A DNA stretch of 64,000 nucleotides from Globodera rostochiensis (taxonomy: Eukaryota > Nematoda > Chromadorea > Rhabditida > Heteroderidae): NCBI GenBank assembly GCA_018350325.1, contig JAEVLN010000008.1, positions 3,305,794 to 3,369,793 on the forward strand, read 5' to 3'. The translations under genes were made by a program, and so were the position numbers. The notes beneath the pieces were generated by a model. That model did not search any database, had not been told where the DNA came from, and saw only the letters and a list, made by a program, of their open reading frames with translations. Below are positions 1 through 11,387 of this stretch, in pieces (within the stretch, counting starts at the first letter, position 1; each line of letters begins with the position of its first letter).

Positions 1-570
1 TGTTGGCAAAACAATCGCTGAAGCAATGAAAGTGATCGAAAATGAGAAGAACGGCAACGCAATAGCAAAAAGAAGCAATGATTTAGTCGTCCACCCAGTC
101 CAATATTTATTTTTTGCATTTTTTGATTTAGCAAGAAATAGCCTACCCCCCCCCCCCCAATTGTTTTTGTTCTGTCCCACAACTTATACACTTCCATGAA
201 TTGCACAACCTAATTACACTTTTACATAAAATTAGTGGTGAGCGGCTCAAAAAATCCCAAAAAAAAAATTATTAAAAATAAAATGATTTGTGAATTTAAT
301 TCAATGAATAATACCCCCGACCGACCCTTTTTATGCGGGCGGACATTTGGAGAAAATATGGGCCCTAACTGCCCAGTGTTCTGTGCAATGAGTTAAAGCC
401 AAAATTTGGGCGCTTAACCGGGTCGCTTTTGAGGGCTAACCGCGGGGTGACTCCTTGCCGGGCACGGAAAAATAAAACTTTTTAACAAAAATTAAATACA
501 TTTATTTTAAAATACCAAAAAAAGTAAAAATCAATCAATGAAAATCAATCGATATGATGGGGGGAAGAGA
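1..570. other. Gene-free flank downstream of presenilin
   Basis: I see no convincing coding exon here. The stretch is AT-rich with a C-run near 150 and a short GC-richer patch around 320-470. It lies 3' of the presenilin stop codon, so the part next to 571 is probably its 3' UTR. Short open frames have no recognisable content. Confidence 0.6.
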
Positions 571-3500
571 TCACAACGAAATCTGGTGACCACTCACGCA
601 GTCCATGAACGGCGTGATCATCCATCGGGTGGCAAAGAAGAAAATGATGCCGCCGAAGATGGAGATGGGCAGTGCAGGCAACGCCTTGCGACACAGCGCC
701 AACAACATCAGCGTGCAGGCAAGACCCTGCAGTTTTTGGACAGAAAAATGGTGAACAATACCCAAAAATGTGCAAAATTGAAAGATGAAATTTGTTGTTT
801 TTTTTGTTTGAAAAAAGTGAGGGCATTGAAATCGGAAAATGTAAAAAATTAGAAGTATAAAATGCGCGGCACTGACCACCAAAATGACCACATAACACGC
901 AATGGTCACGTTCCAATCACCGTAACTGCTCGCCTTGCCCAACAGCACACTGTAGAAGATGAAGTCGCCCAGTCCAAGTTTAACGCCTACTGAAAATTTA
1001 AAAAAATATATATTAAAAGACACAACGCCAACAAACGCACGCTCTTCCTCCGGCGGCATAACCTTGGCGGCATTGCCGGTGCGCGACTGCACACCACGTT
1101 TGGATGCCGGACGGCGCGGTGGACGGGCGGAGCGCGACGTGCGCGGTGCGGTGGAGGCCCGGCGGTGGTGTTGCTGGCCCGGCGACAAACCGGTCCGAGT
1201 GCTGCGCGACTCACCGACACTGCCGCCGTTGGTCAGTCCAATGGTGGTGTGCAACGTGTTGGCACTGTCGTCTGTAAAACATTGTGCAGTGTCAGTCCCC
1301 CCACATACCTATGTGTAAGTCTGTGCGTAAACCGGACACGATTTTCATTATAAAAATTTGACAAAAATTAAAACAACAAAAAAAAAATTTTTTGAGTAGA
1401 GGGAAGGGTTTCAGATGACACCTGAAGTGTCCGTGGAACGGCCAGCAAGTCGTCGATGCGCCACTGTTGTGCCTGTTGTTGTCGACGAAGAAGACGACGA
1501 CGACGACAGCAGTGCGTCCGTTGTTGATGAGTTCAGACGTGCAAGTTCGGGACCGGATTCGGAGCTAAACTAAAGCGAGATCGGGAGTTTTGAGGGAAAC
1601 TCAGAGAAATCCAAGAATCTTGATAACAGAAGAAAAAAAAAGAATTTAGCAATAAAATAAACAATTTCGTATGTAAAAAGGTAAAAGATTTTGGACCCAC
1701 CCCTGCGGCGCACGGCGGCTGCTGCTGATCATCACCATTATTATTTCCATCATTGCCGCCAGCCCCCGCCCCGGCGGCCGCACCAACAGCAGAACCGTAA
1801 ATGGTGTACAGAACGGTGGCTAAAAAGGTTGAGTTTTTTGTTTTTAAAAATTTTTGAGACAAAAGATTATAATAATAATAATCTGCTGATCAGTTCTCAC
1901 AAATGTGAAGGGAGGGGTGCCCAGTTTTCAAGCAGTATTTTATTCTACTTATCCTTTTTTTTATGTTGTCCAGTTCTATGCTTCGGGAATCTTCTCGATC
2001 AATCCCGCCCGATTCAAAAAACGGTTGGATTTGGGGGGGGGATGTTAAGCACAAATGTAAATTTTGGTCTGATCGAAATCAGAAAATTCTGTTCCAATCA
2101 TGCTCACTCACTGCCGACAGAGAGAGATCATGATGAATGAAGTTTTGTGCAATAAAATTTTGCCATTTTTTTTAAACATATTTATTATTATTATTATTGA
2201 AAAAGAAAGAAAACATTATGCGTATTTAAACGCACATGAATAAAGAAGTGCTGGCAAAATTGCTTCATTGCGATCTTGCGTTGTTTCGACGAGCACTCGC
2301 AGCGGCCCCTTTGGGCAAAGGACGGCGACCAAATCCTGACGAATTACAAATACAATAAATTGGCATTTAATAAAAACGCCAAATTCTTAATTCAAAAAAA
2401 ATTTGACTTTTTCCAAAACAAATTCTTTTTGTTCAATTTAAGGCCAAGAAAATGAGATAAAATGCAAAGTCTCGTATATTACACAATTTATGGCCTCAAA
2501 AAGCCCCCCCCCCCCCTCACCTCAAAAATAAAAAACATTTAAAGAATCAAACAAAAAGGGGGCTTTTGAGTCAAATAAACAACATTTATTCTCCCCTAAT
2601 TATTTCTTTCTTTTTTTTGATTTAAAATGCAATAAAAATTTAAACAAAAAAACAACGCACCCAAATGGACAACATAACAAGCACTGTCCAAACAGACCAA
2701 TCCGGCATATATTTGATGAACACCAGCGCCATCAAAGCACACACAACGACCAAATAGAACTAAGAAAAAAGGGGAACCATTCAAATTACACATTTTGACT
2801 ATTTTTTGAAACCATTTTAAACAAAAAAAGTTACAAAATTTCGAAAAAGTTTTGTCCATTTATTTTCTTCAAAAAAAACCGAGGGGGGGGCGGGGAGGGG
2901 ATAATAATTAATTTCGAAAAAAAACTGGGCCCCAAGAGTTCAAAATGCATTTTGTGGACTCTGCCTACCCACTCATCCCCTCGGGGGAATGTCTTATTAT
3001 CGATTTAATGACAGGACTTGTTGCAGCTTCAGCGGACCCTTCCAATGCATGCAGACCATGCCGAGCAGACTCCCTAAAAATTGTTGTTTTATGAAAAAAA
3101 AAAACAAAAAAGGTCAAAAAAATCGGACAATTCCATAGAACAATTGAAAAGCTCAGATAGTCCAGCTGAATGTTGTAGTGCTTGAACAATTCACTGAAAC
3201 AGTCAAAATTTATTACGAAAAACGGTGGTTAAATCCCTGCTGGTGTACGCCATGGGCGATAAATTGAAAATGTTTAACAGAAAAATGGGAAAATTTTTAA
3301 AACAAAAAAACATTTACCAATCGACAAAACGGCCAATGTTTTTACACCATAAAATAAAAATTAATTGGCCTTTGCTTTTCTCGGATTTCTTTTTTCAACG
3401 GATCAAAAACTAAGCAATTTACAAAATACTTTTTTTTTCAAAATTCTGGAAACGACAGAATGAGATAAAAATAATTGGCAAAATAATGAAACAAAACAAA

Positions 3501-5613
3501 AACAAATTGTTTTTTTTGTTTGACTCACAAAACAAAGCTGAAGCTGAACAGTGTAAGCAACGAGAATGTGCAGATCACAACCCATCCGCGGATGAGCTAA
3601 AAATGGCTCTTTTTTAGAAACATTTTTTGGGGCGCCCATTTGTCGCAAATCCGACAGACAGTGGAAAAGCAAATCGATCGATATATTATTTCCCCCCCCC
3701 CCCCCTCCATTTGCTTGTTTCCGCATGTGTTAATCACGTGACCCCCACCCCCCCCCCCCCCCCCCCCCCTCAGTCGAGACCGCCCCTCGAGATCACTAAT
3801 TAAGCGCGTTTAAAAAAAGTCTTTTGTGGCCTTCCGTCACACCATCGACCTTATAGAAGCGATAGTAGAAGAGCACGACCACTACGACCGTTGTGAGAAC
3901 CTTAATGGGACCACAATCTTCAAAAATTAAATTGCAAAAATTAAAACAAATTTTTTTTGGTAAAATTTTGACCACAAAAATGAGCATGACGAGAGCGTTG
4001 CCGATTGCTTGGATCAGAAGTGTGCCGGTATTCTTAGTGTCGCTGTGGAACGGCGTGTACGGCCTGAACATGACGGGGTATTTTAAAGTAAAAAAATTAA
4101 TATTTATTTACTACAATTCAAAGCGAATGTATTTTAGGGGTCGTAGAATCCCGAATCTGACTTTTATTTCGACCGATTTCGAACCCTGGAACCGAATTCG
4201 AAGAACTTCATGGGAAAAATGAAAAAAAAAAATGGAAATTGTTCGAATTCAGAGGTCTAGGTTGAAATTGAAGCCAGATTAGGATTCTACAACACGAAAA
4301 CCACTACAAACGCCTTTTTGTCGTTTAAAAAAACATTTCTGTTGCTTTCAGATCATGGTCTTGCGCCGTAACGTATCCTGATCAAAATTTGCAGATCCAA
4401 TCACGACCCAACAAGATCAGCATGATCAAGATCGTTCAGTCGAATTTATAACCGATCAATGTTATTCCTAGCCAGAGAGAGAGAGAAAGAGAGCAGGCAG
4501 ATCGTAAGCCGTGATCAGAAAGATTTTGGATCAGTAAAAGCAATATAAATAAAAAAGCAGTGAATGGCGTACAAATAAAATTTGTTCTTCATGGAGTAGA
4601 AACCGGACGACTTGAGCGACAAAACCACAAAGGCCATACAAAGAGACACTGAAAATTGGCCAATTAAAAAAACTAAAAAACTTTTTTGTTTTGAGTCCCA
4701 ACACAAAATGGTGCCAAAAGCACTCACAACGTACCCGGCACGAACAGATTAACGACATGAGAAGCGCCATATTTAAGGTCATCGTCTAAATGTGTGGCAG
4801 TTCAACATGACTTTTTTTTAAGCCCAAATTTGATGCTTCTGCGCAGGCGCGTATGCAGGGGGGGGGCAGGGGGGGGCATGCCCCCCCCGAAATGAAATTT
4901 GAAGAAAAAAAAACAAGAGGGGGGACCCTATTGTTTTGCACTTTTACAATTTTTTGACCAATTTTCTTAACAAATTCCAATCAAAAATTCAAAAATTTTT
5001 CCCGGCGGCGCCTATCGGCACCGCCGACCCTTACCATTCCTAAAAAAACTTCAAAAAAAGGGCCGATTTTTAATTTTTTGGTTGAAAATCTCTTAACAAA
5101 TTGAGTCAAAAATTCGAAATTTTCTCGGCGGCGCCTATCGGCACCGCCGACCCCCCCCCCCCCCCCAACGGTAAAGCTGAATACGCAAAAAAATTTGAAT
5201 TTTTGAAAATTTCTTAACAAAACTAGAGTAAAAACGGAAAATGCACCCCCTAAAATCGAACATTTTTTGGAAAAATTGCTTAACAAAAATGCAATAAAAA
5301 GGGAAAAATACACCCCTAAGAACTGCCCCCCCCCCGAAAATTTTTTCTGGATACGCGCCTGCTTCTGCGAGTTTTTTTCTTTAAAATTTTAACACGAATT
5401 TTGATTATATTTGTTCTGCAGTCTGAACACGCCACGCGAAAAGTCTGTCAAAATAGGGCATTTGTATGAAAGTGCCAACCAACCAATTTCATCCGTGCCG
5501 TCGTCGTCGTCTCTGTTGCTGTTGTTGTTGGTCGTGGCACCATCTCGCGCGTCGACCACAAGCGCAGCAACGCGCGCGTCGGAGGCCGATTTGTGCCGTT
5601 GCTGTTTTGGCAT
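571..5613 (-). CDS. PSEN: Presenilin, catalytic subunit of gamma-secretase
   Basis: This is the aspartyl intramembrane protease that cuts Notch-type and other single-pass membrane proteins. Fifteen exons join in phase (5613-5484, 4785-4735, 4648-4573, 4063-3973, 3900-3850, 3596-3529, 3193-3129, 3073-3018, 2759-2661, 2335-2236, 1819-1701, 1569-1422, 1271-1041, 989-877, 726-571) to give about 517 aa, slightly longer than human PS1. Family landmarks appear in order: [14 protein letters not shown] before TM1, PYTPF in the first loop, [37 protein letters not shown] with the first catalytic Asp, PALLYSSTVLY, the second Asp in [15 protein letters not shown], and [10 protein letters not shown] (PALP). 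The large hydrophilic loop is Ser/Thr/Gly-rich and the N-terminus is Asp/Asn-rich. The residue before the first catalytic Asp is Trp rather than the usual Tyr. Intron 1 holds a MITE. The short exon 3596-3529 and the loop-exon edges are the least certain parts. Confidence 0.93.
4844..5361. mobile_element. hAT-like MITE with 8-bp target duplication in presenilin intron 1
   Basis: The ends are inverted: the left end reads CAGGCGCGTATGCAG and the right end, reverse-complemented, CAGGCGCGTATCCAG. Each end is followed inward by a G/C homopolymer run. The 8 bp just outside are identical on both sides (CTTCTGCG at 4836-4843 and 5362-5369), as expected for hAT transposition. The interior has no transposase and contains two copies of a GGCGCCTATCGGCACCGCCGA box. 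Similar boxes occur at about 44595, 52037 and 52510, suggesting related elements. Confidence 0.75.
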
Positions 5614-5883
5614 TTTGAATAATTAATTAATTAATTAGCGATGGGACAGACAGAAGTGTTTGGCTGCTTGAAGGACGGGCGAAAGTTTTTAGAGCTTTTT
5701 TCAGAAAAATAAGTAATCGGTTAAAGATTTTAAAAATACAAAAATAGGGAAAAAAGCGCGGATCCGCTCGTTTTGGCGCCAACATTTGGTGGGGTTAGAA
5801 AAGTATAACTCCGGCACAATTGCAAGATTACCCCGTTCATAAAAACAGCTTTTGATCCTAGGCTTAAGCCTAGGCCTAAGCCT
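5614..5883. other. Spacer between presenilin and the triplicated block
   Basis: This lies upstream of the presenilin start. No exon is seen. It ends in alternating CCTAGG/AAGCCTAGG palindromes (about 5857-5890), exactly where the first unit of the tandem duplication begins. Confidence 0.5.
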
Positions 5884-6304
5884 AGGCTTATAAGCTCATT
5901 TAGACCTTAAGAATTAAAAATGTCGTTTATGCCAAAATCAATTTTTGAGTCAAATTCGATTCGGAATTCGACAAAAACGGGTGTCATATTTGTTCTGGAC
6001 CTTCTTCAAATTCTTCTGAGGTATCGTGAAAAAAACTGGGTTATAATTCCGTGATGGATTCAGAATTTGGATAAAAATTAGCAAATACATATTGTTACAT
6101 TTTAGACGTTTTTAAGCAAAAATTCAAAAAAGAATGCGAAAAAGAAAATTAACAAATTTGGCCATCTGTCTAAAGTTTATTCAAAATTTAAACAAAAAAA
6201 TTCAAAAAGCTTCAGAAATCTCAAATAATGGACAAAAAAGGACGTATACCCCAAAAACAGTACAAATCTTTAAAAAAAAGTACAGATACGATCTCTGAAT
6301 AAAA

Positions 6305-6895
6305 TCAGCAAAATTTCCATTTGTTTCTTCCGGCTGAACAACAGTGCTTGTTGAGGATGAGTAGACAGAGTTGGCCAACCGTTATCGGACAGTTTGTCAG
6401 GCAGAACAACCACCAGAAGTGGTGCACTGGATGGGCATCCACAATGAATTTGAGCAAGCACAGACAGGCGACGGTGTGGGCACTCAAGCAGTACATTTGC
6501 AGCAGTTGGGGAGACTGGACGATGCTCAAGTGCAGGACGCACTCCGACGCGAGGAAGGCGAGCGAAAGGGCGAGCACAATGCAAAGGGACGCGTCCGTGT
6601 CGCCGTAAAGCATTTTTTGGGTGTTGCGAGTCAATTCAGTTGATGGGGCCAGTGAGGCGACGATGTGGTCGTTCTTGAAGGAAATTTATGGCATTTACAT
6701 ATTTTGAGAAAAAAAAGTGGTAGTATAAATTTAAAAATAAATTGGTTCAACTCCCGATTTTGTTTTTAGATTATTTGAAAACAACTAATAAAGTTAAAGA
6801 AAAATAGCAACATATTTTACCCGGTTAAAAAATGTGGTGAAAGCGATGCAACTTTGGGCGACAGCAGTCAGCAAACAGTTCGTGTCCAAATCCAT
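6305..6895 (-). CDS. TMEM107: TMEM107-like transition-zone membrane protein, copy A
   Basis: Two exons (6895-6821 and 6673-6305, phase 0) encode 147 aa. TMEM107 is a small four-pass protein of the ciliary transition zone (MKS module) that gates entry into cilia. Exon 1 is TM1. Exon 2 has three more hydrophobic segments with the spacing of human TMEM107 (about 140 aa): DTDASLCIVLALSL, an E in TM2, AHTVACLCLLKFIVD, then FWWLFCLTNCPITVG. Identity to vertebrate proteins is low, so the family call rests on length, topology and scattered shared residues. In copy C the same gene lies downstream of GALK2 in the same orientation. In ciliated sensory neurons of nematodes this would be a core ciliary gene. 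The three copies encode nearly the same protein. Confidence 0.65.
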
Positions 6896-7051
6896 TTTAT
6901 GTAAAAGTTTTGAATATTTTTTTCAGAAATAAGTCGTTCCCATGGCGACCATTTTACGAAAGCGCACCAATAACAAAAAAGAAATGTGGCCACAGCATTA
7001 AAGTGTTTTCTTCAATTCTGAACTCAAAGTTTTTTTGTTCAACATTTAAAT

Positions 7052-7381
7052 TTACATCAACATAATAAATAATATATATATAACACTTTCATTGAACGCA
7101 AATTGTGGGCGAATAATGCGTTTTTGTGTCTGCCCCCGGACCGGCATCCCCCGAGGGGTCGAACCCAGCGGCCAGTCCTTTGAAAGATTCTGAAAAGCTG
7201 TCGCTCGAAAAGGAATATCTAAGCAATTTAAGAGAAGCAAAATCTCGGCAAATTTTCCTCCGTCCCCCAACTGGACACCTCTACGGGGGTTTGTCCGAGA
7301 CACGGGACATCGACATCCGGGATCCGCCCCCTAAACGATTCCCCGAATTCGTCCATTCTTTTCCCATCCGTCGACCGTCAT
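7052..7381. repeat. Dispersed conserved spacer element (copy A)
   Basis: This stretch between the GALK2 3' end and TMEM107 is kept in all three tandem copies (also about 11058-11387 and 14079-14408). Its first part, from the TAAATAATATA tract through TTGAACGCAAATTGTGGGCG to GAGGGGTCGAAC, recurs in diverged form at about 20400-20480, outside the duplication. The minus frame can be read in both (PFR...STPRGM). I cannot say whether it is UTR, a small exon or a mobile repeat. Confidence 0.55.
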
Positions 7382-9675
7382 TCATTCGTCCGCTTGTCGC
7401 CGGAAGGGAAACGCTTCGATGCCCTCACACGGCTCGCTCCAAAACAGAACGTTCAGTCCGCTCGCCTCCACCTGCGCTCGTTTGGCCTTGGCCACCAGCG
7501 CGACCGCACATCCGCCCCAGCCGGCACCTTTTTTTCGGAATCATTTTTTGTTAACTTTTGGCACAAATCGAAGGCGTTTTCGGCACCACTATTTGTAGGC
7601 GTTTTTCGAACACTAAAACAGAGCCAATTTTATTCATTTTTTCGTCTAAAAATGGCCGACACATTTTGCGCCGTTTTAGGCATAACACCGGAGGCGTTCG
7701 GCACAATCTGTAGGAGCTGTTTAAACTCAAAAATTTGCAAATTTTGGCATTTAATGAGTATCTTTTTGCGTCAATCACCGGTCAAACGGGCGCCGATGCA
7801 TCCGGCGCTCAAACAGTTGGCCACAGTTTCGTCCAGCTCGGGACAACTGCACTCGAACAGTTGGGCACAGGACAAGTGCGACGCGTTCATCAATTCTGTG
7901 CCAGGAATAATAAACAGATAATCAATATTGGGCATGACCCAATCACAATGTTGATTAGCTCTGTGATCGGGAACTAGAATGATTAGCATAGATCACTGAT
8001 TGGCTCACAAATGAAATAGCGGCTAGTGGCATTTGCAAAAAAGCTGTTTATAAAGCAATTTGCGCAGAAAAATCGCGAACAAAGCCTGGATTATGATCAG
8101 ACCAGATCACTTTTGATCCGATCGTTGTTAATTCAAATTTTAAGCATGATTTCTGATCAGATCACTACGACGCTCAGTGTCAGATCACACCGATTTGCCA
8201 AATTACCCGCGAGTTTCCCCAGTGTCTCGTCGTTGCCGTGCTGTCTCTCCTCCCTGCACACACTCTCAAACTCGAGAACTCGTGCCGCCTCCGCGTAAAC
8301 GTGCCGCGCTCGTTTGGTCAGCCAAAATTCGTGCACTTTTTTTGAGAACAAAATGAGTGATTGATTGATTGATCAATGGAAAGAATTTGTCTCGCTTTTC
8401 TCGAGATTGGCGGCATTTATTCCCGGGACTCAAATTTCGGCACACAATTTGCTCGATCACAAATGGCACGGCGACTCACTGTTTTGCGTGTTCGCGTTCA
8501 ACGACCATTTGGCCAATTCTGCGTCCGTGCAGTTCAGAATGGCACAGATTTCCTCCCGCGAATGTGCGACCAACTGCTGCTGTTGCTGCCCCGGCTTGGC
8601 CAAATGTTGGTCAACGATCGACAACATTTGCTCCGGTTGGTCGTCCTTGCCAAGCAGTGCAGCAACTGAACATGAAAAACTGCCAGAATGGTCAAAAGGA
8701 TTCTTTACATCGATCGTCTCGAAAATTTTAAGTAATTTTAATTTTAACGATCTATAATTTCCGATCAAGTCGAGCATGTTCAGCTATCGCTTGCATTTCG
8801 ATCAGAAAATGAAAAACCTTGGCGTTTCCCCGACTTTTTGACGATTTGGGCATAAAATTTATGATGCAAATCGGCAGGCACCGATTTGTAGTTCATACCT
8901 TGCTTCAGGGTTCGAACTGAATGCCATTCGGCCCCCGAAGGCACACATCCGCTCCGTTTGGAGATCACTTGGGCAGCAATTCGGCATTCGACCACTCTCT
9001 GTAGAAAAATGCCACAAACATTGGCATTATGCCTCACTATCAGGCTTATTTATGAGAATTCAACAACCTGAGCCCGGATTTTGCAATTGCAACCAGGAAG
9101 AATCAGGATTTACCAGGATAAAAATCCTGATTTTCAAGATATTCTGACTGATCTTGGAGTTTCAACGAAAATACCAGAGCATTCCTGATCAGGAGTCCTG
9201 GGAAATCTGTGCGGAGTACGGTCTTCGGCACTTGACCACTCTCTGTAGAAAAGTGCCACAAACATTGGCATCATGCCCTCAGGCATATTTCATCTCTCGA
9301 CTTGAAGTCTCGATTGCTGTCAGTGCCTATCAATCCCCCCCCCCTTCTTCTGATCAGTGATCAGCAGCAGCAGATGCTGGTTGTGCTGCACCTGATTGTA
9401 GAAGGCGCTTGCGGTCTTGTTCATCTCCGTGTTGGAATGGAGCACCGCGAACAGCGCGTTGTCGGGCAGTCGCACGGCACGCCAACCGAGCGGGCGGAAG
9501 TCAATGCGCAACGCTTCGCCCCGACGCGCCAAACACTCGCACGCCTGCAGCGCGCGTGCCAAAGTTTTTTTGTTTCATGTAAATTTTGGCGCCATTTTCA
9601 ACTCGCCTGGTCCATGCCGCCGCCCTCCAGGCCCACAAAGCGTTCGGCGTGCGTTGTCAGCTCGGCCAACTCTTT
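7382..9675 (-). pseudogene. 5'-truncated GALK2 copy A
   Basis: This is a duplicate of the last seven GALK2 exons, from the EGGGMDQ exon (9675) through ECSCPELDE to the last exon with [12 protein letters not shown] and its stop at 7382. The N-terminal exons carrying the galactokinase signature and the GLSSSS phosphate loop are absent: upstream of 9675 the sequence runs into copy B's TMEM107. Without them it cannot make a working GHMP kinase, though the remaining frames look open, so it is a recent fragment. It differs from the functional copy C by a few substitutions, for example Ala for Asp after ALV. Confidence 0.85.
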
Positions 9676-10314
9676 CTGAATTATATGCCAAGTTTTTGGG
9701 GGCATTTAGAGACTCCGTAATCTTTGCTTTTATCGAATTATACTAAAGACAAAATGTCAAACGGACAATAGGCCCGCCGAATGCCAAAATAACTAAAGCA
9801 AAAATTTTCGATTCTGAGACGACATGAAATTTTACTAGGCTTATAAGCTCATTTAGACCTTAAGAATTAAAAATGTCGTTTATGCCAAAATCAATTTTTG
9901 AGTCAAATTCGATTCGGAATTCGACAAAAACGGGTGTCATATTTGTTCTGGACCTTCTTCAAATTCTTCTGAGGTATCGTGAAAAAAACTGCGTTATAAT
10001 TCCGTGATGGATTCAGAATTTGGATAAAAATTAGCAAATATTGTTACATTTTAGACATTTTTTAAGCAAAAATTCAAAAAAGAATGCGAAAAAGAAAATT
10101 AACAAATTTGGCCATCTGTCTAAAGTTTATTCAAAATTTAAACAAAAAAATTCAAAAAGCTTCAGAAATCTCAAATAAAGGACAAAAAAGGACGTATACC
10201 CCAAAAACAGTACAAATCCTTAAAAAAAAGTACATTTTATTTTTTAAAGATCTCGACTCCCAAAAACAGTACAAATCTTTAAAAAAAAAGTACAGATACG
10301 ATCTCTGAATAAAA

Positions 10315-10901
10315 TCAGCAAAATTTCATTGTGTTTCTTCCGGCTGAACAACAGTGCTTGTTGAGGATGAGTAGACAGAGTTGGCCAACCGTTATCGGAC
10401 AGTTTGTCAGGGAGAACAACCACCAGAAGTGGTGCACTGGATGGGCATCCACAATGAATTTGAGCAAGCAGAGACAGGCGACGGTGTGGGCACTCAAGCA
10501 GTACATTTGCAGCAGTTGGGGAGACTGGACGATGCTCAAGTGCAGGACGCACTCCGACGCGAGGAAGGCGAGCGAAAGGGCGAGCACAATGCAAAGGGAC
10601 GCGTCCGTGTCGCCGTAAAGCATTTTTTGGGAGTTGCGAGTCAATTCAGTTGACGGTGCCAGTGAGGCGACGATGTGGTCGTTCTTGAAGGAAATTTATG
10701 GCATTTATTTTGAGAGGAAAAAGTGGCAGTATAAATTTAAAAATAAATTGGTTCAACTCCCGATTTTGTTTTTAGATTATTTGAAAACAACTAATAAAGT
10801 TAAAGAAAAATAGCAACATATTTTACCCGGTTAAAAAATGTGGTGAAAGCGATGCAACTTTGGGCGACAGCAGTCAGCAAACAGTTCGTGTCCAAATCCA
10901 T
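10315..10901 (-). CDS. TMEM107: TMEM107-like transition-zone membrane protein, copy B
   Basis: Two exons (10901-10827 and 10683-10315) give a 147-aa protein nearly identical to copy A; differences include Ser for Cys in the third membrane segment and a changed C-terminus (Thr-Met for Lys-Trp). Both reading frame and splice sites are intact. The flank upstream is a truncated GALK2 copy, so whether this copy is expressed depends on sequence inside the duplicated unit. Confidence 0.62.
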
Positions 10902-11387
10902 TTTATGTAAAAGTTTTGAATATTTTTTTCAGAAATAAGTCGTTCCCATGGCGACCATTTTACGAAAGCGCACCAATAACAAAAAAGAAATGTGGCCACA
11001 GCATTAAAGTGTTTTCTTCAATTCTGAACTCAAAGTTTTTTTGTTCAACATTTAAATTTACATCAACATAATAAATAATATATATATAACACTTTCATTG
11101 AACGCAAATTGTGGGCGAATAATGCGTTTTTGTGTCTGCCCCCGGACCGGCATCCCCCGAGGGGTCGAACCCAGCGGCCAGTCCTTTGAAAGATTCTGAA
11201 AAGCTGTCGCTCGAAAAGGAATATCTAAGCAATTTAAGAGAAGCAAAATCTCGGCAAATTTTCCTCCGTCCCCCAACTGGACACCTCTACGGGGGTTTGT
11301 CCGAGACACGGGACATCGACATCCGGGATCCGCCCCCTAAACGATTCCCCGAATTCGTCCATTCTTTTCCCATCCGTCGACCGTCAT

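Larger units (their letters stand above)
5884..9836. repeat. Tandem segmental duplication, copy A (3.95 kb)
   Basis: First of three head-to-tail copies. The unit starts at AGGCTTATAAGCTCATTTAG and holds TMEM107 plus the last seven GALK2 exons, all on the minus strand. Compared with copy C, copy A has its own base differences: a Trp codon where C has Cys, and ISK where C has IAK, in the shared frames. It contains the 1-kb stretch (about 7760-8745) missing from copy B. Confidence 0.93.

Noticed and set aside
4981..5313. 110-aa minus frame with repeated VGGADRRRR
   Set aside because: It lies inside the MITE and reflects its internal GGCGCCTATCGGCACCGCCG boxes.
7126..7554. 142-aa plus-strand open frame conserved in all three tandem copies
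   Set aside because: Its second half is antisense to the GALK2 last exon and conservation follows from recent duplication, not coding constraint.
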